From Paramecium octaurelia (taxonomy: Eukaryota; Ciliophora; Oligohymenophorea; Peniculida; Parameciidae), in assembly GCA_905182995.1 (NCBI GenBank), contig CAJJDP010000002.1, forward strand, positions 434,001-498,000: a DNA stretch of 64,000 bases, given 5' to 3'. The notes beneath the pieces were generated by a model, which saw only the letters and a list, made by a program, of their open reading frames with translations, was not told the origin of the DNA and did no database searches. Both the position numbers and the translations under genes were made by a program. Positions 24,184-36,900 of the stretch are shown piece after piece (positions within the stretch are counted from its first letter, which is position 1; each line of letters starts with the position of its first letter).

Positions 24184-25861
24184 ATATTAATATGAATCGA
24201 TGTTAAGATTGTGGAAATATACATCCTAGATAACCCTGTGCTGCCCAACCAGTAACATTTATCTGGTATTATTGTGAATATTCAATAGGCCTTTTGAAGG
24301 TATAGATGTATTATTATTTGGATCATGGAATCTTTTCTAAGTGGGGACCAAATTAATTGGAAATAAATGTACTTTAAATTTGGCAGTTGGACAATATGAA
24401 TATAAGTTCTTAGTGGATAATCAATGGAGATATCTGTAGAATCAAGAGACTGTGAATGACAATCATGGATCATATAATAATATGGTAAAATTTATAATGA
24501 TTACAGATTTAAGTGCTTCCTAAAAGAGCTTATCAGATTTTTGAATCGAATGCAAAACCTTTGATAAGACTGTTTGAAGTAGCTGATGAAGTGATTGGAT
24601 CATGGGATAATTGGAGTTAACCAATCAAATTATAAAAGCGATATAACCAATTCAAACTATGCGATGAATATTATACGTATGTAGATTTGCAAGAGGGTCG
24701 TTATGAATTTATATTTAAAAGAGGAAGTCAATATTTTCATGATAGTTGCCAGCCAACTATATTGAACTCATTTGGACGGAAAAATAACATCATGGTTGTA
24801 TTAATAAATAGAACAGAATCATAAGAACTAGACTTCAATAATGTTTATTGGACAAAACATGACTTATTATATCATACATTTGATCACATATATGGGCATA
24901 CAATGACAAGTATTGGGAATTAATTCTACATATTTGGTGGGGCTCCAAGTAGAAATGAAATGTATAAACTAACATTTGGAGATCATTAATTGAATTTAGA
25001 AGAAACTGAAGGAGAAATGCCAAGACCAAGAGCTTATCATAATGCATTGGCATATGGAGATAAGATATTATTCTTTGGTGGTGTTGATGAACATAATATA
25101 TTGAATGACCATTTTGTATATGTGACATCAGCCAAAACTTGGTATTTGGCTAAAACTGATAAGAAATGGACTGAGAGAGAAAGAGCTAGTCTTACTTTTT
25201 ACGCTTAGGAAGAATTAGTAATACTGTTTGGTGGATATTATTTATCCCCTGATCTTGAAGTCGAATTGATATACAATGATGTCTATTATATGAACATTTA
25301 GAACATGTAATGGGTAAAACTGAACATTAATAATTAACCATCACCACGATATGGACATACTGCTATCTAAGTTAATGAGAAGATGTACATATTTTGTGGG
25401 AAGAATCAAGACGAATATTTTAATGATATATGGGTGTTGAACTTTGAAAGTGTTTAATGGTAATAGATCCAAACTCAAGGTGTTGCTCCTGAACCAAGAT
25501 ATGGCCATACAACCAATTTGATTAAATCTAAAATTTGTATTTTTGGTGGTAGAAATAGCAAATCTAATCGACTGAATGATCTACATTTATTCGATTTCAT
25601 AACAAATACATGGATTACACCTACTTAATATGGTTAAATGCCATCTCCAAGATATTTTCATGCTGCAGATATTTACAATGGGGAATAATTGTGGATCTTA
25701 GGTGGAAACATTGGGCTTAAGTAATTTTGAACTAATATTTTAGACGCAATGAACATTTTTATATCATGAATTTTGGAAAGCAAGAGGACCAAACATAAGT
25801 ATAATAATAAATATAATAACAGCAACAATAACAATAATAACAACAATAACACAATTATTGA
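24180..25861 (+). CDS. glycogen-binding (CBM48/20-like) and kelch-repeat protein
   Basis: Introns at 24266-24288, 24485-24506 and 25721-25743 (23, 22, 23 nt) give 537 residues. After a short Cys-rich start (RCQDCGNIHPRQPCAA), the first carbohydrate-binding module reads VLLFGSWNLFQVG, LAVGQYEYKFLVDNQWRY and ETVNDNHGSYNNM, very like the AMPK-beta glycogen-binding module. A second, weaker module follows (EVIGSWDNWSQPIKL, YVDLQEGRYEFIFKRG). From about residue 245 there are five or six kelch blades: YGHTMTSIGNQFYIFGG, AYHNALAYGDKILFFGG, RYGHTAIQVNEKMYIFCG, RYGHTTNLIKSKICIFGG, RYFHAADIYNGEQLWILGG. It ends in a short polyglutamine. A glycogen-associated scaffold is inferred. Met5 at 24192 is an alternative start that avoids the overlap with the previous gene. 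Confidence 0.85.
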
Positions 25862-25919
25862 AAGAACAGAAAATCCAAGAGCTTTTTTAAATAAAACACA
25901 AAAATATATCATAAATATA

Positions 25920-27380
25920 TCATTCTTATTACTATTGCAATTCAGCTTCCCTTCTCTCCTATTCCCTTCTTCTTTCATCATCACTATCTGGTTCCAACTC
26001 ATCTGGCTATTCTCTCGGATTTGGTTCAGGAACTTCATCTATGTCTTCGGGATCCTCTTGAACATCTTTTGGAGCTAAAGGGTTAAAAGAACTTTATTGA
26101 TTCTTTAATCCATATCCAAAATAAACACTTATGTATTCATTTGTCTAAGATGTTATACTATTAAATATATACATTGCTAACAGTCACTGCTCCAGGCCAC
26201 AAAAAGTTTCTTAACAAGACTACTTAATAACTTAATCCTGAATCCTCTTAATTAGAGGTATATTATTGTGTTTCTCCTAAAATCTTAATCACCCAATTTC
26301 CTTCATTCTACTCGAATGCTATATAATAACAATAAATTTTTACGTTTATCATCCTTGATGGATTTTAATCTCTCTTATTCAGGGTCAGACTCCTTCATTT
26401 AATTTAATTCTTCTTCCTTTAAAGAAGGGTCCTCATAGAATGTTATTCTTCCTTATTTTAAAATATAAGCAGGCAAATGAACCCATGCATCCATAGTTAC
26501 CAATTCAGCTGATTCAGGCATCTTAAATTCCTCTTCAAAGCCTATTGATTTCGTTTCATCATCATATTTATACAACCCTCGAGGAGCTAATAAATTGGCA
26601 TGAGTTATTCTTAATATTTAAGCTTTCAATAGGTGTTTTTCTTTCCCTTCAAAATATGGATATTAAATGATGCTCTTGTTTAGATCTCCACTGAAAACGT
26701 AAGTAATATATCTACTAGCCTCCATTTATTTGCGTGTTATTTATGGCAATAAGGCCCAATCTTCCAATACTAATTTATTATGCAATAAGTATTACAATCT
26801 TAAGTGACATAATGTACGTATTCATTTAATTTTTCATCACAGTCAGGAGGTTGGGGTTCTTTTATTTATTTACTTAATGTAACTTCAATAACAAAGTAAT
26901 CCTTTTGTTGTGCTAGTATTTTTCCCCAAAAACGTACACTTTAAATATTTGGATCTCTTTATGCAATTTGTTTAAGACATTATTATATTACATATGCATC
27001 ATCATCATTGACGCCATACCCAACAATATTCAATAAGGTGTTTAATTTTAGAAAATTCTAAATGTTGGCATTAACTTATTTAACTTTGAATTGAATAAGT
27101 TACATTAATTTAGCACAATATTCTTACCATGGGAATGCTTTATCTTTTAAATTATTAACCTCATCTGCTGATTAGAGCGGAACATGATAAAATCTGTTCT
27201 CTTTAATAAAATTACTCAAATCTTCAAAATCTGCTAAATCTAAAGAAATTAAAAGTTGTGTTTACTTTTTGCATTATAATATTTATTCTCTTGCATCTGA
27301 TAATACAATTCACAAAAATGATTGTAGAGAGTCTTATTTTTGTATTTGGAATTGAATATTTATTATAATTGTTCCTCCAT
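25920..27380 (-). CDS. radial spoke head protein, RSPH4/6 (RSP4/RSP6) family
   Basis: Introns at 27240-27265, 26770-26795, 26319-26343 and 26145-26172 (26, 26, 25, 28 nt) give 451 residues. Family hallmarks in order: HVPLQSADEVNNLKDKAFPW, SVRFWGKILAQQKDYFVIEV, YVHYVTQDLLEDWALLP, SRYITYVFSGDLNKSI, FEGKEKHLLKAQILRITHAN, GNWVIKILGETQQY, LRNFLWPGAVTVS, YISVYFGYGLK and an acidic tail. RSP4 and RSP6 form the head of the axonemal radial spoke, which signals from the central pair to dynein arms. Intron positions are supported by restored homology at each join. Tail-to-tail with the kelch gene, 58 bp apart. Confidence 0.95.
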
Positions 27381-27424
27381 TATCCTAATCTGAATAATAA
27401 TAATTAAATTTAAATATTATAAAT

Positions 27425-28357
27425 ATGTAATACTTGGACAATTATCTTCAATCAAAAGGAGGTTACGATTATACAAATGTGAAAAGGTAAGAAATGATTT
27501 TATTGTTAAAGAAACGAATTAATGAAAGCTTAAGGATTTAAAGAAATGCCATTCACAAAAACAGGAACAACAATTGTCGGTGTTTTATTTGATGGAGGAG
27601 TTGTGATGGCTGCTGATACAAGAGCTACAGCAGGATCTATAGTTGCTGATAAAAACTGTGAGAAATTACACACTCTAGCTCCAAATATCTGGGCTGCTGG
27701 TGCTGGTACAGCTGCTGATTTACATCATCAATGCGCACATTTTAATGCCAAACTGAAACTCTAAAGATTAAATCTAAATAGATAAAGTAGAGTGAATGAA
27801 GTCATCACTAAACTTACTTCTAAGCTCTTTCCTTATAGAGGTCATATTGGAGTAGCTTTGATTATTGGAGGAATTGATTGCAATGGACCTTAGTTAGCTT
27901 CAGTGTCTCCTCATGGAAAGTATATATCATCCTAATTAACATAGTTATGTTTATCATCCTTTCCAATCTATGGGAAGTGGATCACTTGCTGCTTTGGGTA
28001 TATTAGAAGCCAAGTTTTAGGATGGACTTACAAAATAATAAGCTATTGATCTTGCTATTGAAGCCATCGAAGCTGGTATTTTCCATGATATGGGGTAAAA
28101 TGTTATTTCTATTGATCTTCTAGATCTGGAAGCAATGTCGATGTTGTTGCCATTACCAAAGATGGTGTGGACTATAAAAGAAACATTAGATAATACAATG
28201 CTAAATCATATTAAAGGCAAGTACCTTATGATTTCCCAATCAACAACACACGTATCATATATATAGATAATTTTTAGCTGCTCTTAAGAAATATTAGTTT
28301 GATATTGAAAAATAAGAATTAACTGAAGTTGGATAGGAGATGGAAATTATAGAATGA
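27425..28357 (+). CDS. PSMB7: proteasome subunit beta type-7 (beta-2), trypsin-like site
   Basis: Four introns (27487-27511, 27920-27944, 28095-28123, 28252-28277) give 275 residues. A 39-residue propeptide ending PFTKTG precedes catalytic Thr40 ([20 protein letters not shown]). The [19 protein letters not shown] and [13 protein letters not shown] segments and the later [17 protein letters not shown] identify the PSMB7/Pup1 branch rather than PSMB5 or PSMB6. After autocleavage it supplies the trypsin-like activity of the 20S core. The C-terminal arm (ELTEVGQEMEIIE) is present, as in family members that wrap the neighbouring beta-3 subunit. Divergent start with RSPH4/6: only 44 bp separate the two ATGs, a shared compact promoter. 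Confidence 0.95.
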
Positions 28358-28391
28358 TATAATAATAATAATTATGTTTAATTATGTGCAT

Positions 28392-29282
28392 TCATAAATC
28401 CAATAAATTCATTTCCTTAGTCTTTGCTTAATTTTATTATTATGGCTATGATTAGTTTGTAAATGCCTAAGGTTAGGGATTAAATTATTATTAAGGCTAA
28501 GATTGATATTGTTATCCGAATCCATACTATTATTATTATTGTGGTGGAGCCTGTTAGAAGGCATTCTACTATGGTACACTTGGTTGATTCCAAGAGTTGA
28601 AATCAAAATTACCCCAACTATTCTATACTGATTAAGTTGGTTGTTACTGAACTGGCTATGAAAATTAACCAAAATCACCAGCATCAGGTGGAGGTGCAAA
28701 TTTAAATTCAGACAAATTGGTTTACCCTTTTGCTTATGTTTACTTCTTTTATTGATTTCCTTCTCCCAAAGATATTTATATTTTCTATCCTTACTTCAAA
28801 CTAAAGTCTTATGAAGGTTGGAATTCATTTTTAAATTTCTCTGGATTTCTTTCCATCTCTCGATCTGATATGAATTTCAATATCTTTTCGTTGAAATCAA
28901 ATGCATCATTTCTATCTCTAAACACACACCCAACCCATTGATGACCTCCGGTTGGAGTTACTAATCTTATTGCATATCCTCTAAAAATAAATATAATTAT
29001 TACCTTTAACTATCCACAGTTTTCTCAATTGCTTAATATGGATTATCTGGAAAATTTACAAAGGTCTGAACAGCTGAGGTATTTTTGTCGATAAAATATA
29101 AAGTCAATTACCCACCTTTTTCTGTTAATTTGATTCCCCCTGTTAATTATAAGCTTTATTTTACCTTCCCAAAACATCTCTTTCCAATCATCTAAATAAT
29201 ACCCCTTGCTACTGCTAACCGGTGGAATCTTAAATAGGCAAACCTATTGTTGTTTAACTAAAAGCACGTATTCAATAGACAT
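28392..29282 (-). CDS. NECAP-like clathrin-adaptor accessory protein
   Basis: Introns at 29140-29164 and 28981-29003 (25 and 23 nt) give 280 residues. The N-terminal PHear domain matches NECAP throughout: YVLLVKQQQVCLFKIPP, KGYYLDDWKEMFWEG, GIKLTEKG, NFPDNPYQAIEKTVDSQRGY, GGHQWVGCVFRDRNDAFDFN. The rest is Gln/Pro-rich with WGNF, a match to the WxxF adaptin-ear motif of NECAPs, and ends NLLDL, close to a clathrin-box sequence. In animals NECAP binds AP-2 and regulates coated-vesicle formation; the same is inferred here. Tail-to-tail with PSMB7, 34 bp apart. Confidence 0.92.
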
Positions 29283-29838
29283 TTTAATTAATTCAAAGAT
29301 AAATTAATTAGACTCTATAATATTATATACTAAGAAAAACTGTAATATTAAAAGAATTCAATTTTTTCTATTTATAAAACTAACTTATTTCATACTTCAA
29401 TTATGTATAATATATATATATCAAAAATATTTATTGATTATTCAGAGAAATCATAAGTAATTTATACTTTAAAAAGAATTAGGTTATTAATTTTCCAGTT
29501 CTACTTCAGAATTAATTCATAGAGTATTGACATTTTTTATACTATTTATTGTATGTAAAATAAATGTTCGTATGATCGTGACTTCAAAAAAAATAAAATA
29601 ATTGAATCATTCATAGAATAGTAATATTTTAGAATGCTGTAACAATTGTATACCAAATGCTATTCGAATAGTCAAGAAATATGTAATAGCAAGGTGCTTT
29701 TTAGAAAGACTAAATTTAGTTGAATAATTAAAAAGTAAAGCACAAAATTACTGTCCTATTTTATTATATTCTTAGAAATGAGTTTTTTGATTAATTAAAT
29801 GGATTACTTATGATTATATTCATTATTTAATTATTTTA
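29283..29838. other. intergenic, possible remnant
   Basis: A 556-bp spacer between divergent genes. Around 29630-29780 two plus frames look faintly coding (ARCFLERLNLVEQL in one), but neither has a start nor reaches convincing length. Confidence 0.3.
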
Positions 29839-30561
29839 ATGTAAAAAACATAAACTAATCGATTGAATAAGGAATTGCAGGACTTTAACGAGAGACAAAA
29901 AAAAGTATTCTGTTTGTATTTATTCTTCTAAGGGAGAAGATTCTGGAATTTCAATTTTGCTAGTTGATTAAAACATCACTCATTGGAAGGGCTTTATAAA
30001 TGGGCCATCTGATACTCCCTATGCTAATGGTTACTTTCAAGTAGACATTGTGATTCCTCCAGAGTATCCTTACAAACCTCCAAAAATGAAGTTCGACACT
30101 CGTATTTGGCATCCTAACATCTCTTCGTAATTTTTATCACTATGTATAGTCAAACAGGAGCCATCTGTTTGGATATATTAAAAGATGAGTGGTCACCTGC
30201 CCTTTCAATACGTACAGCTTTGCTGTCACTTTAGGCATTATTGTGTGATCCTTAACCAGGTAATGAATTTTCTAATACTTAAATTAGATTCCCCTCAAGA
30301 TGCTGTTGTTGCCAACCAATTCAAAACCTAAAAAGATTTATATGTTAAAACAGCAAAGTATGTTATTTAATAATTTCATAGAGAATGGACATAAAATTAT
30401 GCTTCAAAAAATAAGTAAGAGGAGAAAGTGTAAAATTTAGTCAATTTAGGTTTTGAAGTAGGCAAAGTTAAGGTAAGAATTCTAATAAAATGTGTTAGGA
30501 AGCTCTCCTCAGATTTGGATATGATGAAGAATAAGCAGCAAACTTTCTTTTGGGAGGTTGA
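29839..30561 (+). CDS. ubiquitin-conjugating enzyme E2 with UBA domain, UBE2K/Ubc1 type
   Basis: Five introns (29905-29932, 30127-30149, 30260-30287, 30358-30381, 30473-30498; 23-28 nt) give 197 residues, against 200 for human UBE2K. The UBC fold is complete: [31 protein letters not shown], the HPN triad and catalytic Cys93 in [38 protein letters not shown]. The C-terminal UBA domain ([31 protein letters not shown]) is diagnostic of the UBE2K group, which builds Lys48-linked chains. Each intron removal restores family alignment. Confidence 0.95.
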
Positions 30562-30948
30562 TTAATGTTTAATACAAAAAATAAATATTATCTTTTTTTT
30601 AAATTCATTCTAAACAAAATGAGATGCATTCTACATATTTTTGGAGTAGATTCATAAAGGGATTGCTTTGAATCTTTAAATTTACATTGGATACTATATA
30701 ACATAAAATATTAAGCTAATTGCTTTAGCTATCAATGTAATTAAGAAGCAAATCTTAACTTATTTTAAATTCCTCTTTAAAATTAATTGAAATTTATAAA
30801 AATAAAAGAGAAATCTTAATTTAATTGATGATGTACTTTAACTTTCACTATTATTTTGAAAATTATTCAAAATTTTTATTTAAGAATATCCTTCATTCAT
30901 TTTCTAAAACTTATATTATTTATATATTTAATATAATAAATTCATATT
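30562..30948. other. intergenic, nothing recognised
   Basis: A 387-bp AT-rich spacer. A standard-code frame overlapping its 3' part runs in the wrong frame relative to the next gene's signal peptide and intron. Confidence 0.5.
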
Positions 30949-33900
30949 ATGATTTTGACTCTATTCAATTGTTTAGTACTATTGAAGTAAAGTTGTACCA
31001 TATGATAGATAAATATTTGCATCCTGTCCCTATTATGACAATTCTAGTTACTGGAATTACTTATTTGATTCCAACGTAGATTGGATCACAGTTGATACAT
31101 CAATGTTTTAGTTTTTGGAAAAATTAGGAATTGGATTTTGGTTTAAGTATTTACCAAATTCTGAGTCTTTGAGTATGAAATTGAACTAAATATTTAGCAT
31201 CTTAATCATTTGTTATTAATTAGGTGAATTATCTATTATATATTGTGGAAAACGTTGAATCTACCGAATACTCAATAATATTTTATTTAGATATAGATGC
31301 AGAGTTAGAGCAAATAAAATTAAAAGGAGTATTTTAATTGTAAACACAATCTTATGTATTCGAGTAACTGTTAGACACTTCAAATTTTGAAGGGGATTGG
31401 CATTTAATATACTATTATGTTGATTAGGCATCTCAATAAATAATTATTTATCTCTTAAATTCAAGAACATAAGTGATATTTTCTAAATAAACAATAGGAT
31501 CAATTTCATATGGGCAAAGGACTTTCTAAAGAAATTTTGGAACTTTTTAGATCCTTGAGGGGTCTGAAGTCCTTAAATATAAATATTTTCCTGGAAAACT
31601 GGGATAGATATTCATTACATTTTTTAAGGACATATTTATTAATTTGGAATAATTTAAGAGTGCCTGCCCATTGGTAGAATTTTGTATAGAAGGCCAAAAA
31701 GGCCTGTTAGGTTATAATCAGGAATTTAAAAAGAATAAGATAGTATCAGGATCAACAATATCAAATGAAATACACAAAGTAGGATATGTGATACAAGGTT
31801 GGGTAAAGTTAAATAAAATTGAGTCAATACAATAATTGGATACAGTCCTATTAAGAGTGACAACTCGATATTAATATTTTAATGATAAGTAGTATGGAGA
31901 TCGTTTGATATATATTGTGTATCATTAAAACATCATTTAAGATCAGAATGGACTTACAGTGGCTCTTAATAGTTATAAATTTCCAATAATCGAGGAAACT
32001 TATTACCATGATGAATTAGATAAAATAACCATAATGGGTAAGCAATATAGTGAAGCAATAATATATTGGCACTATTTTCAATATGAGATTGGAACAAAGA
32101 ATAATAATGGATAGCCATTATTTACGATATACTTTGCATTTCTAAATTAGAAGCAATAATGGAAATGGAATAAATAAATTAATCATTTTACAAATAGCAA
32201 ATTTTATTACTTTATAGGTGGAGATGATTTTGTTTCTAATTAATTTTCTGGATTTTTAAGTGACTGGTCATTCTCTATATATTGTAATCCAATAGATGTG
32301 TAGTTTAAAATAAAATGCCACTTTTCATGTAAGACTTGTGATGGTATTTCATCCTCAAATTGTTTGAGTTGCAATAGTGAGAGTCATAGATTGTATTCGG
32401 AGCAATAAAAAAGATGTTAATGTGCTTATGGTTACATTGAACTAGGAGATAGAGAGACTTGTTAAAGTAAATTAATTTGAGATTATAAAGCTCTGGAGGA
32501 AACGATGGGTAATTTGGTTATAGATGAATATGAGAGAAAGTGCGATAAAGTAGGATATTTTACTTGTAATGAGGATAATATTTAATGTGAATATGGTTAT
32601 TTTTTGGCTGGCAATGAATGTATTATTTGTCCAAGATTGAACTTTGAGATATTAGATGAATCTATAGAATGTGGCGATTGTGTAATTGCTCCTGAAACCT
32701 TTTCATCTACATTAATTTGTAGTTATGATTTTAAAGTTTAAGATACATCAAAATAATTTGTATATCAGAAAATAAATAGAGGAGCTTAGCAATAAGAAGT
32801 ATTCAAAATAGTTTAAGATGAATTCGGGAAGAGTTAACTTACATTAATTGAAGGAGAATATCAATATGGTTGCAAATATGGTTATTACAGAGACCAAAAT
32901 GGAAAATGCAAAAAATGCATGGAGGGATGTTCAGGATGTCGTATTGATTCTAGTTGTTCAGTCTGTTTTATTGGTTATACATTGAGAAAAGATGGTAATT
33001 GTTAAAAATGCGAATTATGTCATAATTGTATGCTTGAAAACAATAAAGAGGTTTGCATATTTGAGACTGATTGTTTAAGCAACTAATATTGGTTTTAAAA
33101 CTAATGTTTTGATTGTGGTTAATATTGCGGAAAATGCATTTTATCAAAATGTCTTTATTGTATCAATAATCAAGATTACTTTATCTCATTTGATAAATTA
33201 AATTGTGCAATTTGCAACATTAAAGATTGCTAATATTGTTTCTAATATTATTAATCAGATGATTAATACTATACAACTTTAGATTATGAACCCTTCATGG
33301 AAAATATTCAATAAGAGTAAATTAAAATTGGATGTGCCTAATGTAATGGGAATAAGTTCTTTAACTTTTAAACTAATTAATGTGAAGAATAGCTTAATAA
33401 TGATGCTTAATGTTCTTTTGGTATCATTACCTAGGATTTTGGTAATGCCATTTGCATTAAAAGTCTAACCCCTCTAGGGGGAATATAATAAACAGAATGT
33501 TCTACAATATCATTTTGTGAGTAATGCATTCTCAATTACATCAATGCTGATGGGTTTTGTATTAAGTGTAGTGATGGATATTATTCATCTATCACAACTG
33601 GACAATGTAAGTAATGTCCTCTCACTTGCAAGACCTGTCAGTAATAGAATACAAGTCATAATGATTTTTGGAAATGGGATATTAAAGCATTTTATAAATA
33701 TTTTGTAAATTCTAATGATGATCATTACTTTGAATAATACGGTTTAAATTTTAATACCAAAAATTTTGAAATTGTATGTACTAGTTGTTTTTCTGATAGT
33801 TTTTTATATGATAATAAGTGTTTTAAGAATTGTGGGTAAGACTGTAATAATTGTTAAATTATAAATGAATATAATACTTTATCTACTTAAACTTATACAC

Positions 33901-36900
33901 CTCAGTGTTTTCAATGCAATAATGCTTTATATAATAAATAGAGAAGTATAAATTAAAATGATATGATTGTATGCCAAGAATGCGTTGTATTTTGTAAAGG
34001 CTGTCAATCAAGAGATATTTCACTAATAAACTAATTAAACCCTTTTATTACAACTGGCTCTAAATACACTAATTTATGTTACAGTTTTGGTCAGGAGATG
34101 AAACAATCTGATGAAGATATAAAGTACAATATCTAATACAAAAATGAAATTAATTTTCATCCATTCTTTAAAACACCTTATAAATGTTAGAATTATGATA
34201 AATGCATCAAGACCTTAACCTTTAGTCAATTTGTATATTGTGATTCAGATTACATGTATTTCGATTTTTTCAATGAAGAACGATAAAATTATAGGGCTTA
34301 ATACAAGACATACTACGAATTTTCTGTTTATGGTATTGAATTGGAAGATTACATTTATGACTTCCTCAATGAGTAATCAATTGTTGAAATCAATTTTGTT
34401 AATTTAATCAAGACTCTCCCTAAATATTCTGGTAGTTGCTTTTAATGGGAGGCTTAATCAGTCAAGATTAAGAATCCTTTTTCTTCATAAGTGTTTACAA
34501 TTAAAACAGTTAGAATTAAACTCATAGGCGAATAATTAACCTAATTGCTTACTCAATCAAATTATAGTGTTATGAATTTTGATGAAGTTCACTTTCAAAA
34601 TGTTGGTATATTAGCAACATCAACCTTAAGTCATCCTTTAACAAGTGCATACAATATAAATTGCAAAATAAATATTCTTAATTAATACTTTCCAGTCACT
34701 TTTAAATTAATTGATGCCTAAATACTAAGTACTAATAATCTTAGATAAACTTCTTACACAATAATGAGCAATAACTCTTTGAATATCTTGTTTGATAATG
34801 TAACATTCTTAGATTTAAATTTGACTGATTCTAAATTAATAGACTTTCAAACTTTATAAAGCACTAAAAATCCAAAATTTCATGCTCAAAACCTAGTTTT
34901 CATCAATTCTAATTTTACTAGATCAAGTATCTTTTATTTTGAATCACTAAAATTCAGTCCTGATTATCAAATAACAATTACTAATGTTTATGCTTCTAAC
35001 CTAACCTTTAGAGCAGGATCCTAATTTATTTATACTTCATTCTTAATGCAATATCATGTAGGGTATATAACTCTTGAGAATTTTTATTTCCAAAATATCA
35101 CTTTGATGAATGCATCTTAAATTTTGAATCTAATGGGTGCTGGCTCGTGTTCCATCAAAAATTTCACCTTAAAAAACATTCTTTTTTTAGATTCATCCTC
35201 CTTCCTATTATCCAACATAATTAATATTGAAGACTTTTTAGCTATTAGTATAATAATAAATACTGGCTATTTAATTACTAATTAAGGCATTTCATCAAAA
35301 GCAACTCAAGCTTTATAAAATGCTGAATCTATAAGGATAAAAAATGCAAGCTTTATTGAAAACATTTACCATAATTCCTAATGTTTTATTGCCATATTTT
35401 AGAATCAAATCTCAAATAACTCACTTATAATTGAAGGTTTAATCCTAAGGAACAATCAGTATTATAATATTTTAAAAGGAGTCAATTCAATTAAGTCATT
35501 GACAAATGACCAATCCTTAATCTACTTAGAGTGTTAAGCATGTATTCTGGATAAAGTGGAAATATTTAGAGGCTTAGGATATCCAGAAATTGCTATTTTT
35601 CAAAGTAAAGTTCTAAAACTATCAAATATCATCATTTAGCAAAGCCCTTAATACATTACAAAGACATTGCATTCCTCTTATAAATGCATTGAACAATTTT
35701 TATACTTAGATATATATTTTGTCGTTTACATAAGTTCCTTCAATCAAATGGAATTGGATAATGTAGTTATATTTTAATCTGTTATTTTTGATACTCCATT
35801 TTTCTTATTTGTTAGTCAAAGTTAGTTTGATGATTAGGTAGAAAATAACATAATAATAAAAAATTCAAAGTTTTTTGATAATATGTTGATAGTAACATCA
35901 TAAAATAAATTTACTTCAATTATATACATTAAAACAGAGTAACTAATGAATATCAACATTGTAAATACAAACTTTACTTAAAACTACTTGAATGAATATT
36001 ACCAAGATTATTAACTATTTTCATCCTCAACTTTAGTCATTTATGCCCAATCAAGTGATATTATTATATCAAATTCCTTTTTTGATCAAAATATAATTTC
36101 CAATTCTACTGATTCAAATCTATTCATAAAAGCAAGTTATCTTAGTATTTAAAATAGTGTCTTTACAAAATAAAATTAACTAAACCCTACCATTTTCCAA
36201 AAGTTCTTATTTGTCTCCAAAGTAGATACTGAAGCTACTTCAAACATTATGCCTAACTTTCAGGTGTTATCCTCTGGTGGAAATGGCTACTTTTTAATAA
36301 ATTCTATGTTACTAGAGTAAATTGACGTTTAATAATCTTTGGCCTTAAATGGAGGAGCATTTTATATTATCACAACATAATAAGGTTCTATAGAAGTAAG
36401 TCATTCCAAATTTATCAATACTTCAACTACAATTAATGGATATTAAATATCAGTTGGAGGTTGCTTTTATATTGACTCATCAAAAAGCAGATTCAATCTT
36501 AATATTCATGATTCAATATTCGAATATACTTCTTCCAGAACACAGGCAGGACTTTTGTACATAGAATCTTCATTTTTGAAAAATGAAATTAATTTAGATA
36601 ACTTAATCATAGAAGAATCCTTCTCGATTTAAAATTCCATATTGACTTTTTCTCCAAGTAGATAAAACTCTGTATATTCAAACTTTAAAATTTCAAACTC
36701 CCTTATTATTAATACTGAAAATGCATTCAATTATTACATATCCTAATTATAAGATATATCTTCGTAAGATGTTAAGCCATTTCAAAGAGAAAATCCGACT
36801 ATATATGTTGAGTACTGTAATTTTACAATGGTTAACTGTTCATTTATTTAATTTCACCTTGCCACCATTTTAGAGATATATAATGGATATCTGATAAACT

